Of a stretch of 64,000 nt of DNA, positions 18,457 to 26,593 are shown in pieces (the stretch's first letter is position 1; every line of letters starts with the position of its first letter). This DNA comes from Bacteroidales bacterium. Lineage in GTDB: Bacteria; Bacteroidota; Bacteroidia; Bacteroidales; UBA6680. The notes below the pieces were generated by a model. That model did not search any database and was not told where the DNA came from. It saw nothing but the letters and a program-made list of their open reading frames with translations. The stretch spans positions 57,964 to 121,963 of the forward strand of contig JAOARD010000041.1 of NCBI GenBank assembly GCA_025210735.1, given 5' to 3'. A program made the translations under genes and the position numbers.

Positions 18457-20691
18457 CTAATACCTCTCCTTATAGACAATTACCAGAGTCAACGAATTAA
18501 CAAATCCAGATACCAAAGCACCAGTTGTTGAGGTAACAAGTACCAGGTGATTCTCTCCAAGAATTCCATTTCCTCCGGTAAAAGATGTTTTTTCATCACC
18601 CTCCTGATTTGCTATTGAATAATCAAACAGATTTGATCCTGATTCTGATAATGAGGATTCTGGTCTCAATTCAAGTTTATATTTAAGTTCAGGTATATCA
18701 TTCCCAATTGCATATGCACTTACCTCCAAAATATCTACTCTCTTACCAAGAGGTGTTTTCCATAACGGAATAACCTCTGAGTTCCAGCTTCCATCATAAC
18801 CAATTGTAAATATTAACTGTTTCTCCTCTGAATATTCTCCCGATATAACCTGTAAAGCAAAACCTAATGTAGCCATATCTGAATCATTCTCAGGGTCTGC
18901 CAAATCTGATATATTCTTATTATTAGCATCGTTACCTGATGCCAGTAATGCTGATAACGATGACACATTTGTATTAATTACAGGGTTCCATGATGTTCCG
19001 TTATAGTAATAGAGATTATTATCATTTAGGTTAAGGTATATCTGCCCTAAAGATGGAGATGATGGTGGTGCTTGAGATGAATAAACCACACTACCTACAG
19101 ATTCAGCCCTCGTATCAACATAAGACTTATTTGATATGTGAGCATCAGTTGTTGGTGCTGCAAGGTTAGATATTTTATTTCCTCCAGCACTATTATTGAG
19201 TGACAATATCTCCTGAAAAGATTTATTAACAGGAACAATAGGCAACCATGTTGGAGGTGTTCCTACTGAGGAGCAATATTTTATCACTCCACCATTTATG
19301 TCATAGAATATATCACCCAGACTTCCTGTTTCAGGATTTGTTTCTGATGTAATTACTGCACCATCAATATTATCTTTTCTACTGTTTAGGTACTTCAAAG
19401 TAGCAATATCATTATCATTAGCAGGTATTGCCAACTCTTTAATCTGATTTCCTCCTGCATCATTATCCAATGTTAAAATAGATCCAATAGTTGGTATATC
19501 ACCACCTACACGCATCCAGTCAGTACCATTATAATAGTAGTGAACTTTATCCAAAGTGTTGTAATATATGCTTCCCTGTATTGGTGATTCGGGATGAGTA
19601 TCATAAGCAAGCATAGCATTTGAGCTTAACTGAATACTCTTATCAACATAGAACTTATTTGCTAAATCTTGCAACCCTGAAGGATTCCCAAGGTCTTTTA
19701 TCGGGTTATTATCTGCACTCTCTGAACCTCCTAACATTTCACTTAATAATACTCCTCCTGACCCAACAACAATCCATTCCGGATCAACAAAATAGTAGAG
19801 GAGCTTATCATTAGTATTGTAATATATATCTCCTAATGCCGGATTATCCGGAGGGGTTGCTCCTGAATATTTCTTGCCACTACCAAACGAGACCTGAACA
19901 TCAACATAGTTTTTAGTTGCAATATCTGTATCATCAACTGGTTCTGAAAGATTTGATATTTGTTTGTTTGAGGCACTATTATTTATCGTTAATATCTCAG
20001 AAAGTTTTTTGGGAGGCTCAACATTTCCTCCAACCTTATTCCATGTAACACCATCGTAGGTATATAGTAAACTATCTGCTTCATTGTATATTAACCTTCC
20101 TTTAAAAGATGTTGATGGCAATTCCGGATACTTTGGAATAAACCCTTTTAAGCTTTTAAGATCAGCAGTATCTACAAATGCATCAGGATCAGGTTCATTT
20201 GAAAGTTTGCTATACTCACCTGTTATAAAAGTATATGATTTTTGTGCATAGAGAGCAGTAGGAACCGTTTTTAGCTTTACTTTTTCAAACAGATCTCCCT
20301 CAATAACAACCTCAAGATAGAATGGTCCTTCACGCCAATCAACAGTAAAAAAATCATCTGCACTCTCTCCTAAACCAAATATAACATTAATTATTCCAAA
20401 CATATTGGTGGTAACACTATGAACTTCATCATATATTGGGATCTTACTATTCTCTCCGGAATACAATTTCAGTTCTATATGAACACTCTCATTTTGGAGA
20501 ATTTTACCATCTTTATCTCTTAAAACAGCTTGATAACCGATACCATTAACAAGCTCGTCAGGATCATTAAAGCTGACTTTTGTTTCAGGGTTCTGTGCAT
20601 AGCTTATGTTTACACAAAACGCCAGACAAATCAAACTCTTTATGATATATTTTAATGCTGTAATAGATAAATAAGTATAGCTTACATTCAT
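18457..20691 (-). CDS. secreted phage-tail-fibre-like repeat protein, paralogue A (first gene of operon)
   Basis: 744 residues. Signal peptide (IIKSLICLAFCVNISYAQ), N-terminal domain GIGYQAVLRDKDG ... FGIINVIFGLG ... WREGPFYLEVVI ... TVPTALYAQ, then four units of 85-90 residues (ISNLSEP-DDTDIATKNYVD, IKDLGNP-LQDLANKFYVD, IKELAIP-DNDIATLKYLN, ISNLAAP-DAHISNKSYVD, each with a following GDIYYNT / LYYY part) and a fifth half unit. The C-terminal domain again reads FTIGYDGSWNSEVIPLWKTP ... HLVLVTS. As first gene of the leftward operon it should be preceded by the promoter in the 20.7-21.0 kb gap. Extracellular by signal peptide; role as adhesin or fibre subunit inferred. Confidence 0.75.
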   Translation of the reverse strand: MNVSYTYLSITALKYIIKSLICLAFCVNISYAQNPETKVSFNDPDELVNGIGYQAVLRDKDGKILQNESVHIELKLYSGENSKIPIYDEVHSVTTNMFGIINVIFGLGESADDFFTVDWREGPFYLEVVIEGDLFEKVKLKTVPTALYAQKSYTFITGEYSKLSNEPDPDAFVDTADLKSLKGFIPKYPELPSTSFKGRLIYNEADSLLYTYDGVTWNKVGGNVEPPKKLSEILTINNSASNKQISNLSEPVDDTDIATKNYVDVQVSFGSGKKYSGATPPDNPALGDIYYNTNDKLLYYFVDPEWIVVGSGGVLLSEMLGGSESADNNPIKDLGNPSGLQDLANKFYVDKSIQLSSNAMLAYDTHPESPIQGSIYYNTLDKVHYYYNGTDWMRVGGDIPTIGSILTLDNDAGGNQIKELAIPANDNDIATLKYLNSRKDNIDGAVITSETNPETGSLGDIFYDINGGVIKYCSSVGTPPTWLPIVPVNKSFQEILSLNNSAGGNKISNLAAPTTDAHISNKSYVDTRAESVGSVVYSSQAPPSSPSLGQIYLNLNDNNLYYYNGTSWNPVINTNVSSLSALLASGNDANNKNISDLADPENDSDMATLGFALQVISGEYSEEKQLIFTIGYDGSWNSEVIPLWKTPLGKRVDILEVSAYAIGNDIPELKYKLELRPESSLSESGSNLFDYSIANQEGDEKTSFTGGNGILGENHLVLVTSTTGALVSGFVNSLTLVIVYKERY

Positions 20692-21073
20692 TGTTCCAAG
20701 GTTTATTTCAAGTATGTATACGAGGTTAACACCTTTATTGTTTCTATATTAGAAATATCACTCACACTATTTAAATAGTCTGATCATCAAACAGATGTTT
20801 ATTATTGTTCGTAACATAGTGTACTCTTTTATTTCAGTTTTGGAATCTGCCACATATAACAAAGAGAAATATCAGTATATTCTGACTGGTATTTTTTAGT
20901 AAAAAATAAATTATTGTAAAAATAACACAGTGCACTCATATATTTAAATATCTATTAACAAGATATTTAATCTCACACAATCATCATTCTACGCACTATT
21001 TGTTATCATTTATCAACAATAGTTAATATTTTAAGTTTTTCTTTTTACTATTTTAGTAACAAATAAACACACC
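20692..21073. other. divergent intergenic region, no gene seen
   Basis: 382 bp, AT-rich, between the divergent starts of the tail-fibre-like operon and the Cache-HAMP-GAF receptor. It must hold both promoters, but I find no convincing TTTG/TAnnTTTG pair; TATTTTAG just before the receptor gene is the closest. No hairpin, repeat or small reading frame stood out. Confidence 0.5.
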
Positions 21074-22726
21074 ATGATACAACACAACTATTTGCAATTT
21101 TTTAGCAGGAAGCTAAAGATTGCTCAAAAAAACAATCTGTTAATGATTGTTATTATTGCTGCTATTACTATATCTGTAGTACAATCTTTCTTTGGTAACC
21201 AGAAACTAAGAAGTATTGCTGTCAATGAAACTTCAGTTATTTTAGATTCTACAGAGAGGATAAAAATAAAAACAGCAACCAATCTCATCAGCAAAACTTT
21301 AGCAAAGGGTCTAAGTATTAATAATATTACTAATCAGGATTCGGCATACAAACACTTTAGTACTTATCTTAATGATCTGCGTTTTGAATTTGATAACTCT
21401 GGATATTACTATATTTATAAAGAAAACACTTGTATATATATTAGTGAAAATAAGAATTTTGAGGGCAAGGTTCTTCCTGACTCAAAACTATATGATATTG
21501 CCAGAAATGGGGGTGGTTTTTCATATGGACATTATAACAGACCCGGTGCAGGGAAGGTTAAAAAACTCCTTTATTGCGAGATGATTCAAGGAACAGATTA
21601 TTGGATAGGTACGGGTACATATCTTGATACCTTTACAAAGGTTGAAAAAGAGATTGACAATACCATTTACGACAGTGCTGACAGAACAAATCAAAGATTA
21701 CTAATTACCGGAATAATACTTATAATAATCATTATATTTATTAGCATAAATATTAAACGATCTATTATAAAACCTATTAAAAGGATAATAAGCGCTACCG
21801 ACAACATGGCTCTGGGCAAACTTGATATTATTGAACACAATAGTGATGACGAGCTAAAGCAAATTTCCAATTCACTCAATAATCTTATTAACAACTTAAA
21901 AAAGACATCTGAATTTGCGAGTAACATTGGAAAAGGTGAATTCAAATCTGATTTTGAGAAAGCTTCTGATGATGATATTCTTGGTATCTCTTTATTAAAT
22001 ATGCGCAGCAGCTTAATAACAGCCAGAGAAAGAGATGAGAAAAGAACTATTGAGGAGGAAGAGAGAAACTGGATAATGACAGGTCTCTCTAATATTGCTG
22101 ATATATTAAGAAGAAATCAACAGGATATTAATACTCTGGCCAATGATGTACTAAGAGAGATTATAAACTACTCCAAATTTAATCAGGGTGGTTTATTTAT
22201 AACAGATCAGGAAGATAGTAATATATTAAACCTTTCAGCATCATATGCCTATGACAGGAAAAAATATATAAAAAGATCTGTAAAGGCTGGTGAAGGCCTT
22301 GTTGGAACATGTGCTATAGAAAAGGATATGATATATATGACAGATATTCCTGATAACTACATAAACATAACATCCGGATTAGGTGGTGCAAATCCGAATA
22401 ATCTTATTTTGATTCCTATGTTGTCTGACAATAGTGTTATGGGAATACTTGAACTGGCATCCTTTAGCAAAATAGAGCAGTATAAGATTGATTTTCTGAA
22501 AAAGGTTGCTGAAAATATTGCTTCAACACTAACTTCTGCTCAGATTGCTATAAAAACAACTAATTTACTTGAAATGTCAAAATCTCAAGCAGAAGAGTTA
22601 GCAAGTCAGGAAGAGGAGATGAGACAGAATATGGAGGAACTGCAATCAACTAATGAAGAGTGGCACAGAAAAGAGAAAGAGTTAATGCAAGAGATTGCTG
22701 AATTAAAATCTGAATTAGGAAGATAG
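21074..22726 (+). CDS. Cache-HAMP-GAF membrane receptor ending in a coiled coil (no output domain)
   Basis: 550 residues. First membrane helix about 20-40 (MIVIIAAITISVV), periplasmic single Cache-like sensor (about 45-205; FDNSGYYYIYKENTCIYIS, YWIGTGTYLDTF), second helix about 212-230, a HAMP region (KPIKRIISATDNMALGKLD), a GAF domain (about 345-495; NQGGLFI, AYDRKKY, GEGLVGTCAIEKD, LGGANPNNLILIP, VMGILELASF) and a C-terminal coiled coil rich in EE and QE pairs. There is no histidine kinase, methyl-accepting, GGDEF or phosphatase domain. Closely related to the receptor at 30347, which adds a PAS domain. Presumably signals through a separate partner; divergently transcribed from the tail-fibre-like operon. 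Confidence 0.8.
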   Translation: MIQHNYLQFFSRKLKIAQKNNLLMIVIIAAITISVVQSFFGNQKLRSIAVNETSVILDSTERIKIKTATNLISKTLAKGLSINNITNQDSAYKHFSTYLNDLRFEFDNSGYYYIYKENTCIYISENKNFEGKVLPDSKLYDIARNGGGFSYGHYNRPGAGKVKKLLYCEMIQGTDYWIGTGTYLDTFTKVEKEIDNTIYDSADRTNQRLLITGIILIIIIIFISINIKRSIIKPIKRIISATDNMALGKLDIIEHNSDDELKQISNSLNNLINNLKKTSEFASNIGKGEFKSDFEKASDDDILGISLLNMRSSLITARERDEKRTIEEEERNWIMTGLSNIADILRRNQQDINTLANDVLREIINYSKFNQGGLFITDQEDSNILNLSASYAYDRKKYIKRSVKAGEGLVGTCAIEKDMIYMTDIPDNYINITSGLGGANPNNLILIPMLSDNSVMGILELASFSKIEQYKIDFLKKVAENIASTLTSAQIAIKTTNLLEMSKSQAEELASQEEEMRQNMEELQSTNEEWHRKEKELMQEIAELKSELGR

Positions 22727-22897
22727 ATATGATTTAGGGGCTATTACGCCCCCTTTTTAAGAAGTATATTATTTATCTCATATAGCTTTTAACAAAAATT
22801 GATAATACCCCTATTTGAACGAATGTATTTTCTTTCATTTGCCTTGTTCATTGAGTTGTTAAGAGAGGTGTTGGTTGGATGTTTAGGTGTTGAGGTG

Positions 22898-23947
22898 ATG
22901 TTCTGTTTACGTTAAGTATGTAACCTCAGTTTTGTTGTCTTCGTAGACAATCAGAAAGGTAGTTATGACACAGAACATTGTTAAGTTTATAGAATCGGTA
23001 AATAATCTTGATACAAAGAGTTATTCACGCCTTAAAGAGGCTATAGAAAAAAGGGATTCGGTAAAGTTTGTATCATACATGCTGAATAATGATGAAACAG
23101 AGGTTGGTAGAAGTTGTCCTCACTGTAAATCCAAGTCATTGCATAAATGGGGAATACGAAATGATCTTCAACGATACAAATGTAAGGATTGTAGTAAAAC
23201 ATTTAATGTATTAACAGGCACACCACTTGCCCATCTTAGAAAGAAAGGGCGTTGGTTAGCTTATGCGAAATGCCTTATAGATGGATTGAGTATACGCAAA
23301 GCAGCCGCAGAGTGTGGTGTACATAGAAATACATCATTTAGATGGCGCCACAGATTTCTTCAGAATGCAAACCAGATAAAACCAGAGAAGTTATCCGGTA
23401 TTGTAGAGACAAATGAACTAATCTTTGCATGGTCAGATAAGGGTAATAAGAAACTGAGACGTAAACCACGCAAAAGAGGATATAAGTCAGTAAAACATAT
23501 CCCATCTAAGAGTCGTGTATTTACACTGTTTTGCAGAGACAGAGGCAAGAATACATTTGATGATATTTTCTTAAAATTTAGTGCAGATAATTTGAAACCA
23601 GATCTATCAAAACTTCTTACAAAAGACACGCTGTTCTGTAGTCAGAACAAGGCTGTATATCTGAAATATACAAAGGAGAATAATGTAAGACATGGCGTAT
23701 TGAGTATTCCGAAGAGAGAGTCAGTAAAGAAGGATGTTGTACACATAAAGAATGTAGAGAAGTATCAATTTGACTTACAGGTTTGGATGGAGCGATTCAG
23801 AGGTGTAGCCACAAAATATCTACACAATTACCTGTCGTGGTACCGTGAGATGGATGAGTTTGATTTCAAAATTTCTCCTGAGACAGTACTGATAAGGGCT
23901 AAGCGACCGGAGAGATACAATACCAACCATTTCCGTTGACAGAACAT
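22898..23947 (+). mobile_element. IS1595-family insertion sequence, copy 1
   Basis: About 1050 bp bounded by imperfect inverted repeats: ATGTTCTGTTTACG (22898-22911) and, read inward from the right, ATGTTCTGTCAACG (23934-23947), 12 of 14 matching. The transposase stop codon lies inside the right repeat. No target-site duplication could be recognised, so the insertion is probably old. Confidence 0.7.
22965..23939 (+). CDS. IS1595-family (ISXO2-like) transposase, first catalytic Asp replaced
   Basis: 324 residues. N-terminal zinc ribbon (CPHC ... CKDC, about 50-75), an HTH region (LSIRKAAAECGVHRNTSFRWRHRFL) and an ISXO2-like nuclease domain. The later conserved pieces are intact: KDTLFC with its Asp, and HIKNVEKY ... 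RFRGVATKYLHNYLSW with the Asn and Lys of the DDNK form. At the first catalytic position, where family members read E-A-D-E-T, this protein reads E-T-N-E-L (Asp to Asn). The reading frame is otherwise complete, so the protein may be inactive but recently so, or may act as a variant. Confidence 0.85.
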   Translation: MTQNIVKFIESVNNLDTKSYSRLKEAIEKRDSVKFVSYMLNNDETEVGRSCPHCKSKSLHKWGIRNDLQRYKCKDCSKTFNVLTGTPLAHLRKKGRWLAYAKCLIDGLSIRKAAAECGVHRNTSFRWRHRFLQNANQIKPEKLSGIVETNELIFAWSDKGNKKLRRKPRKRGYKSVKHIPSKSRVFTLFCRDRGKNTFDDIFLKFSADNLKPDLSKLLTKDTLFCSQNKAVYLKYTKENNVRHGVLSIPKRESVKKDVVHIKNVEKYQFDLQVWMERFRGVATKYLHNYLSWYREMDEFDFKISPETVLIRAKRPERYNTNHFR

Positions 23948-23987
23948 GACGTGCACATGAAATGCAACTCTCTGCTCCGAATAAGAT

Positions 23988-24023
23988 ATAAAAAACAGGA
24001 TAGCAGATAAACACTATCCTGTT
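23988..24023 (-). terminator. terminator of the ABC exporter operon
   Basis: Stem AACAGGATAG / CTATCCTGTT (23994-24003 with 24014-24023), 10-base loop, followed on the minus strand by a T run. It lies just downstream of the ATP-binding protein gene. Confidence 0.8.
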
Positions 24024-24044
24024 ATGGTTCTATTTTAAATTTAA

Positions 24045-24740
24045 CTACGCACTAAAATAGTTCTCTAACTGTGCCAGAGTTTCATCAGATGTTTTTATAT
24101 CATTTATCACATTACCTCTTTCTAACACTACAATGCGTTCGCACACATCTGTAACGTGACTCAGATCATGCGATGATATTAACATAGTTACATTATTATC
24201 ATCTTTAAATTCTTTAAGCAATTGCTTAAGACGTATCTGAGAAGACGGGTCAAGATTAGCAAAAGGTTCATCCAGAATAACGATCTCCGGATTACTCATT
24301 AAAGCAGCAAATATTCCTATCTTTTTTTGGTTTCCTTTAGAAAAGTCTCTAATGTATTTATTCTTACCAAGAATTTCTCCACCAAAAAAATCCGAAAACT
24401 TATCTGTCAGAATATTCATTTCTGTATCAGATACAGAATTAATCTTAGCTACAAACTTAAAATACTCTTCAGGAGTAAGAAAATCAACAAGAAATCCCTC
24501 ATCAAGAAAACTTCCTGTATATGTTTTCCAATCATCAGATTTTGTTACGTTAACATGTTTAGATTCAACACATCCTCTATCAGCTCTTATAAGATCTAAA
24601 ATAAGCCTGAAAAGAGTTGTCTTTCCGGCACCATTATTACCAACAAGACCAAAACTCTCATTCTGACCAATAATTAACTCCTTTATATCTAATACAACAG
24701 TTCCGTTATATGCTTTTCCTAAATTATCTATTTTTATCAT
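24045..24740 (-). CDS. ABC transporter ATP-binding protein
   Basis: 231 residues with all ABC ATPase motifs: Walker A GNNGAGKTT (about 38-46), Q-loop region, signature FSKGNQKKIG, Walker B IVILDEPFANLDP and the H-loop ISSHDLSHV. The short form without extensions matches exporter ATPases paired with DUF5687 permeases in Bacteroidota. It starts 11 bp after the stop of the permease gene at 24752 on the same strand, so the two form an operon and probably a complex at the inner membrane. Substrate unknown. Confidence 0.88.
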   Translation of the reverse strand: MIKIDNLGKAYNGTVVLDIKELIIGQNESFGLVGNNGAGKTTLFRLILDLIRADRGCVESKHVNVTKSDDWKTYTGSFLDEGFLVDFLTPEEYFKFVAKINSVSDTEMNILTDKFSDFFGGEILGKNKYIRDFSKGNQKKIGIFAALMSNPEIVILDEPFANLDPSSQIRLKQLLKEFKDDNNVTMLISSHDLSHVTDVCERIVVLERGNVINDIKTSDETLAQLENYFSA

Positions 24741-24751
24741 GATGTCTGTTT

Positions 24752-26221
24752 TTATTTCATTCTAAAACCTTCGGCCATTCTGTGTTTGCGCTGAATAAAT
24801 TTACGTGTCACACCGCGCAATAAACTATCTCTAAATATTACCCCTATAACTCCCAAAAGACCTATAGCTACAAAACCAATATTAGCAAAACCGGCTATGC
24901 CAAAAGGAGCATACAGTATTACAGGAAAAACCAAAAGAGGTATCATTAAAACAAAGTGCTGACCACTTACTCCCTGAAAGTTAAATGCAGAACCTTGCGA
25001 CAACTCCATGTGTTTCTTATTATTAGTAGCAAAATATAGTAACAACACACTATTAACACCTATATTAAACAGGAATGTTACAGTATTTATTAACAGAATT
25101 TGTACCCCAAAATACACATAAGGTATAGTAATAAGATACATTATTACCGACATCATAACCATAAGGTTATACTTACTCTTTATATAATTATCGTAGCTTG
25201 AATTTGCAGTTAGAACAAGATCAAAGTGACTACTTTCCCATGCAAAAAAGTACAACCCAAAACTCATCATAAAACCACCTGTCATAAACAGACCAACAAA
25301 TATCAGAAAGCCATTCATATCCATAATATCTGGTTTTGTATAGAACAGCAAACCATAAAGAGCAAATATCGGAAACATAAACAGCTGTGTTCTTGTTCGT
25401 TTATTCCTTATCATCATCTTAAGTTCAAGCAGTATAAACTCCCCAACTTTACCAAATCGCTCAAAATAGGTTACTCCACCCAATGACCCTCTCTTGGAAT
25501 CTTTACCTCTTGAAAACTCCTCTAACGAAAAGTTATTATACAATAATAGATAGTTTACATAATATATACCTGCAAACAACAATACAGGAACAAAAATATA
25601 GACAGGGTTATTAAGTATACTCATGAACATTGCACCTGATAAAGCATTTATATCAACAATAGCAAAATACTCTAATGCAAATGCCGATAGTATTGTAAAA
25701 AGAAATATATAATATACAAATTCGTGCTTTATCTGTACACGCTTTATATACATTGCCAAATAATTAACAAACATATCAGAAACCAATCCTACAACAAGTA
25801 TCATAAACACATCAGCAGCTGATACCGACTTATATATTGATGCCATTATTGGTAATATTAACACCAACGGAATCAGGTTAAATACATTATAAAAAGGCTT
25901 GGTTAGTATAAAGTTTACCAATCTTGACTTTTTTATTGGTAAAAGCAGATATGGTGTAACTGCCATTGTTGGTAACTTCTGAAACATAGACCTTACCAAT
26001 AGCATAGCACCAAAATAATACAAAAAGTAACTCAATAACTCCTGCTTTGGATCAGACGAATGCTTTGCCAATTCACCCCCAAAGTGAAACGCAAACACAA
26101 GCATATCAAGCAGAATTATGAAAAACAGGAATCCCATCAACACTTTAATACCTACACTTTTACCAAAAATTGGCGATCGTCGTGCGGACTTAAGCTGATG
26201 ACTAATTAACGAATTGTTCAT
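24752..26221 (-). CDS. DUF5687-family membrane protein, ABC exporter permease
   Basis: About 489 residues from the ATG at 26221 (a TTG two codons upstream is less likely). Roughly 11-12 hydrophobic helices spread along the whole length, with the family's early segment SARRSPIFGKSVGIKVLMGF and a central FILLELKMMIRNKRTRTQLFMFP that resembles the coupling region of ABC-2 permeases. First gene of a two-gene operon with the ATPase. The permease family is specific to Bacteroidota; the exported substrate is not known. Confidence 0.82.
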   Translation of the reverse strand: MNNSLISHQLKSARRSPIFGKSVGIKVLMGFLFFIILLDMLVFAFHFGGELAKHSSDPKQELLSYFLYYFGAMLLVRSMFQKLPTMAVTPYLLLPIKKSRLVNFILTKPFYNVFNLIPLVLILPIMASIYKSVSAADVFMILVVGLVSDMFVNYLAMYIKRVQIKHEFVYYIFLFTILSAFALEYFAIVDINALSGAMFMSILNNPVYIFVPVLLFAGIYYVNYLLLYNNFSLEEFSRGKDSKRGSLGGVTYFERFGKVGEFILLELKMMIRNKRTRTQLFMFPIFALYGLLFYTKPDIMDMNGFLIFVGLFMTGGFMMSFGLYFFAWESSHFDLVLTANSSYDNYIKSKYNLMVMMSVIMYLITIPYVYFGVQILLINTVTFLFNIGVNSVLLLYFATNNKKHMELSQGSAFNFQGVSGQHFVLMIPLLVFPVILYAPFGIAGFANIGFVAIGLLGVIGVIFRDSLLRGVTRKFIQRKHRMAEGFRMK

Positions 26222-26303
26222 TAGCAATTAATTTTATCATTTATTAAAAAGTAATAGTTTTTTCTCAGAAGGTAAGATAACGATTCAACAAAAAAGTTTA
26301 ATC

Positions 26304-26333
26304 AAAAAAAAAGCTCCACAAACTGTGGAGCTT
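26304..26333 (-). terminator. terminator of tRNA-Gln
   Basis: Stem AAGCTCCACA / TGTGGAGCTT with a 3-base loop, and A tract 26304-26310 that reads as a T run on the minus strand, directly after the tRNA. Confidence 0.85.
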
Positions 26334-26337
26334 CTTG

Positions 26338-26408
26338 TTGACCCACTAGGACTCGAACCTAGAATGACAGAATCAAAATCTGCTGTGTTACCATTACACC
26401 ATGGGTCA
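26338..26408 (-). tRNA. tRNA-Gln (TTG anticodon)
   Basis: On the minus strand: acceptor TGACCCA/TGGGTCA, D arm TGTAATGGTAACA, anticodon arm CAGAT-TTTGATT-CTGTC region with anticodon TTG, T arm CTAGG-TTCGAGT-CCTAG, discriminator A, no encoded CCA. The weak first pair and the TTG anticodon are typical of glutamine tRNA. Confidence 0.9.
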
Positions 26409-26593
26409 AACTTGTTTTTGCATCACTTAACAACCGTGGTTGTTTTCAAATGCGTTGCAAAGATATGTATTATTTTATTCCATGCAAACACTACGCACAA
26501 AAAAATGAACTTTTTTTTCATTTTTTTTATTCATCAAACGGAGCAATACTGCACGTTTCAGCAGTACTACTCCATTTAATTACTGATTACAAA

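Noticed and set aside
9944..20691. Prophage or phage tail module
   Set aside because: All four proteins have Sec signal peptides and a Bacteroidota-type N-terminal domain, and no terminase, portal, capsid, baseplate, lysis or integrase genes flank them.
9944..20691. Diversity-generating retroelement acting on the tail-fibre-like repeats
   Set aside because: No reverse transcriptase or template repeat is found in the window, and the unit differences are spread rather than limited to adenine-derived sites.
22898..23947. Eight-bp target-site duplication around IS copy 1
   Set aside because: The flanks (ending GAGGTG on the left, starting GACGTGCA on the right) do not match in any reasonable register.
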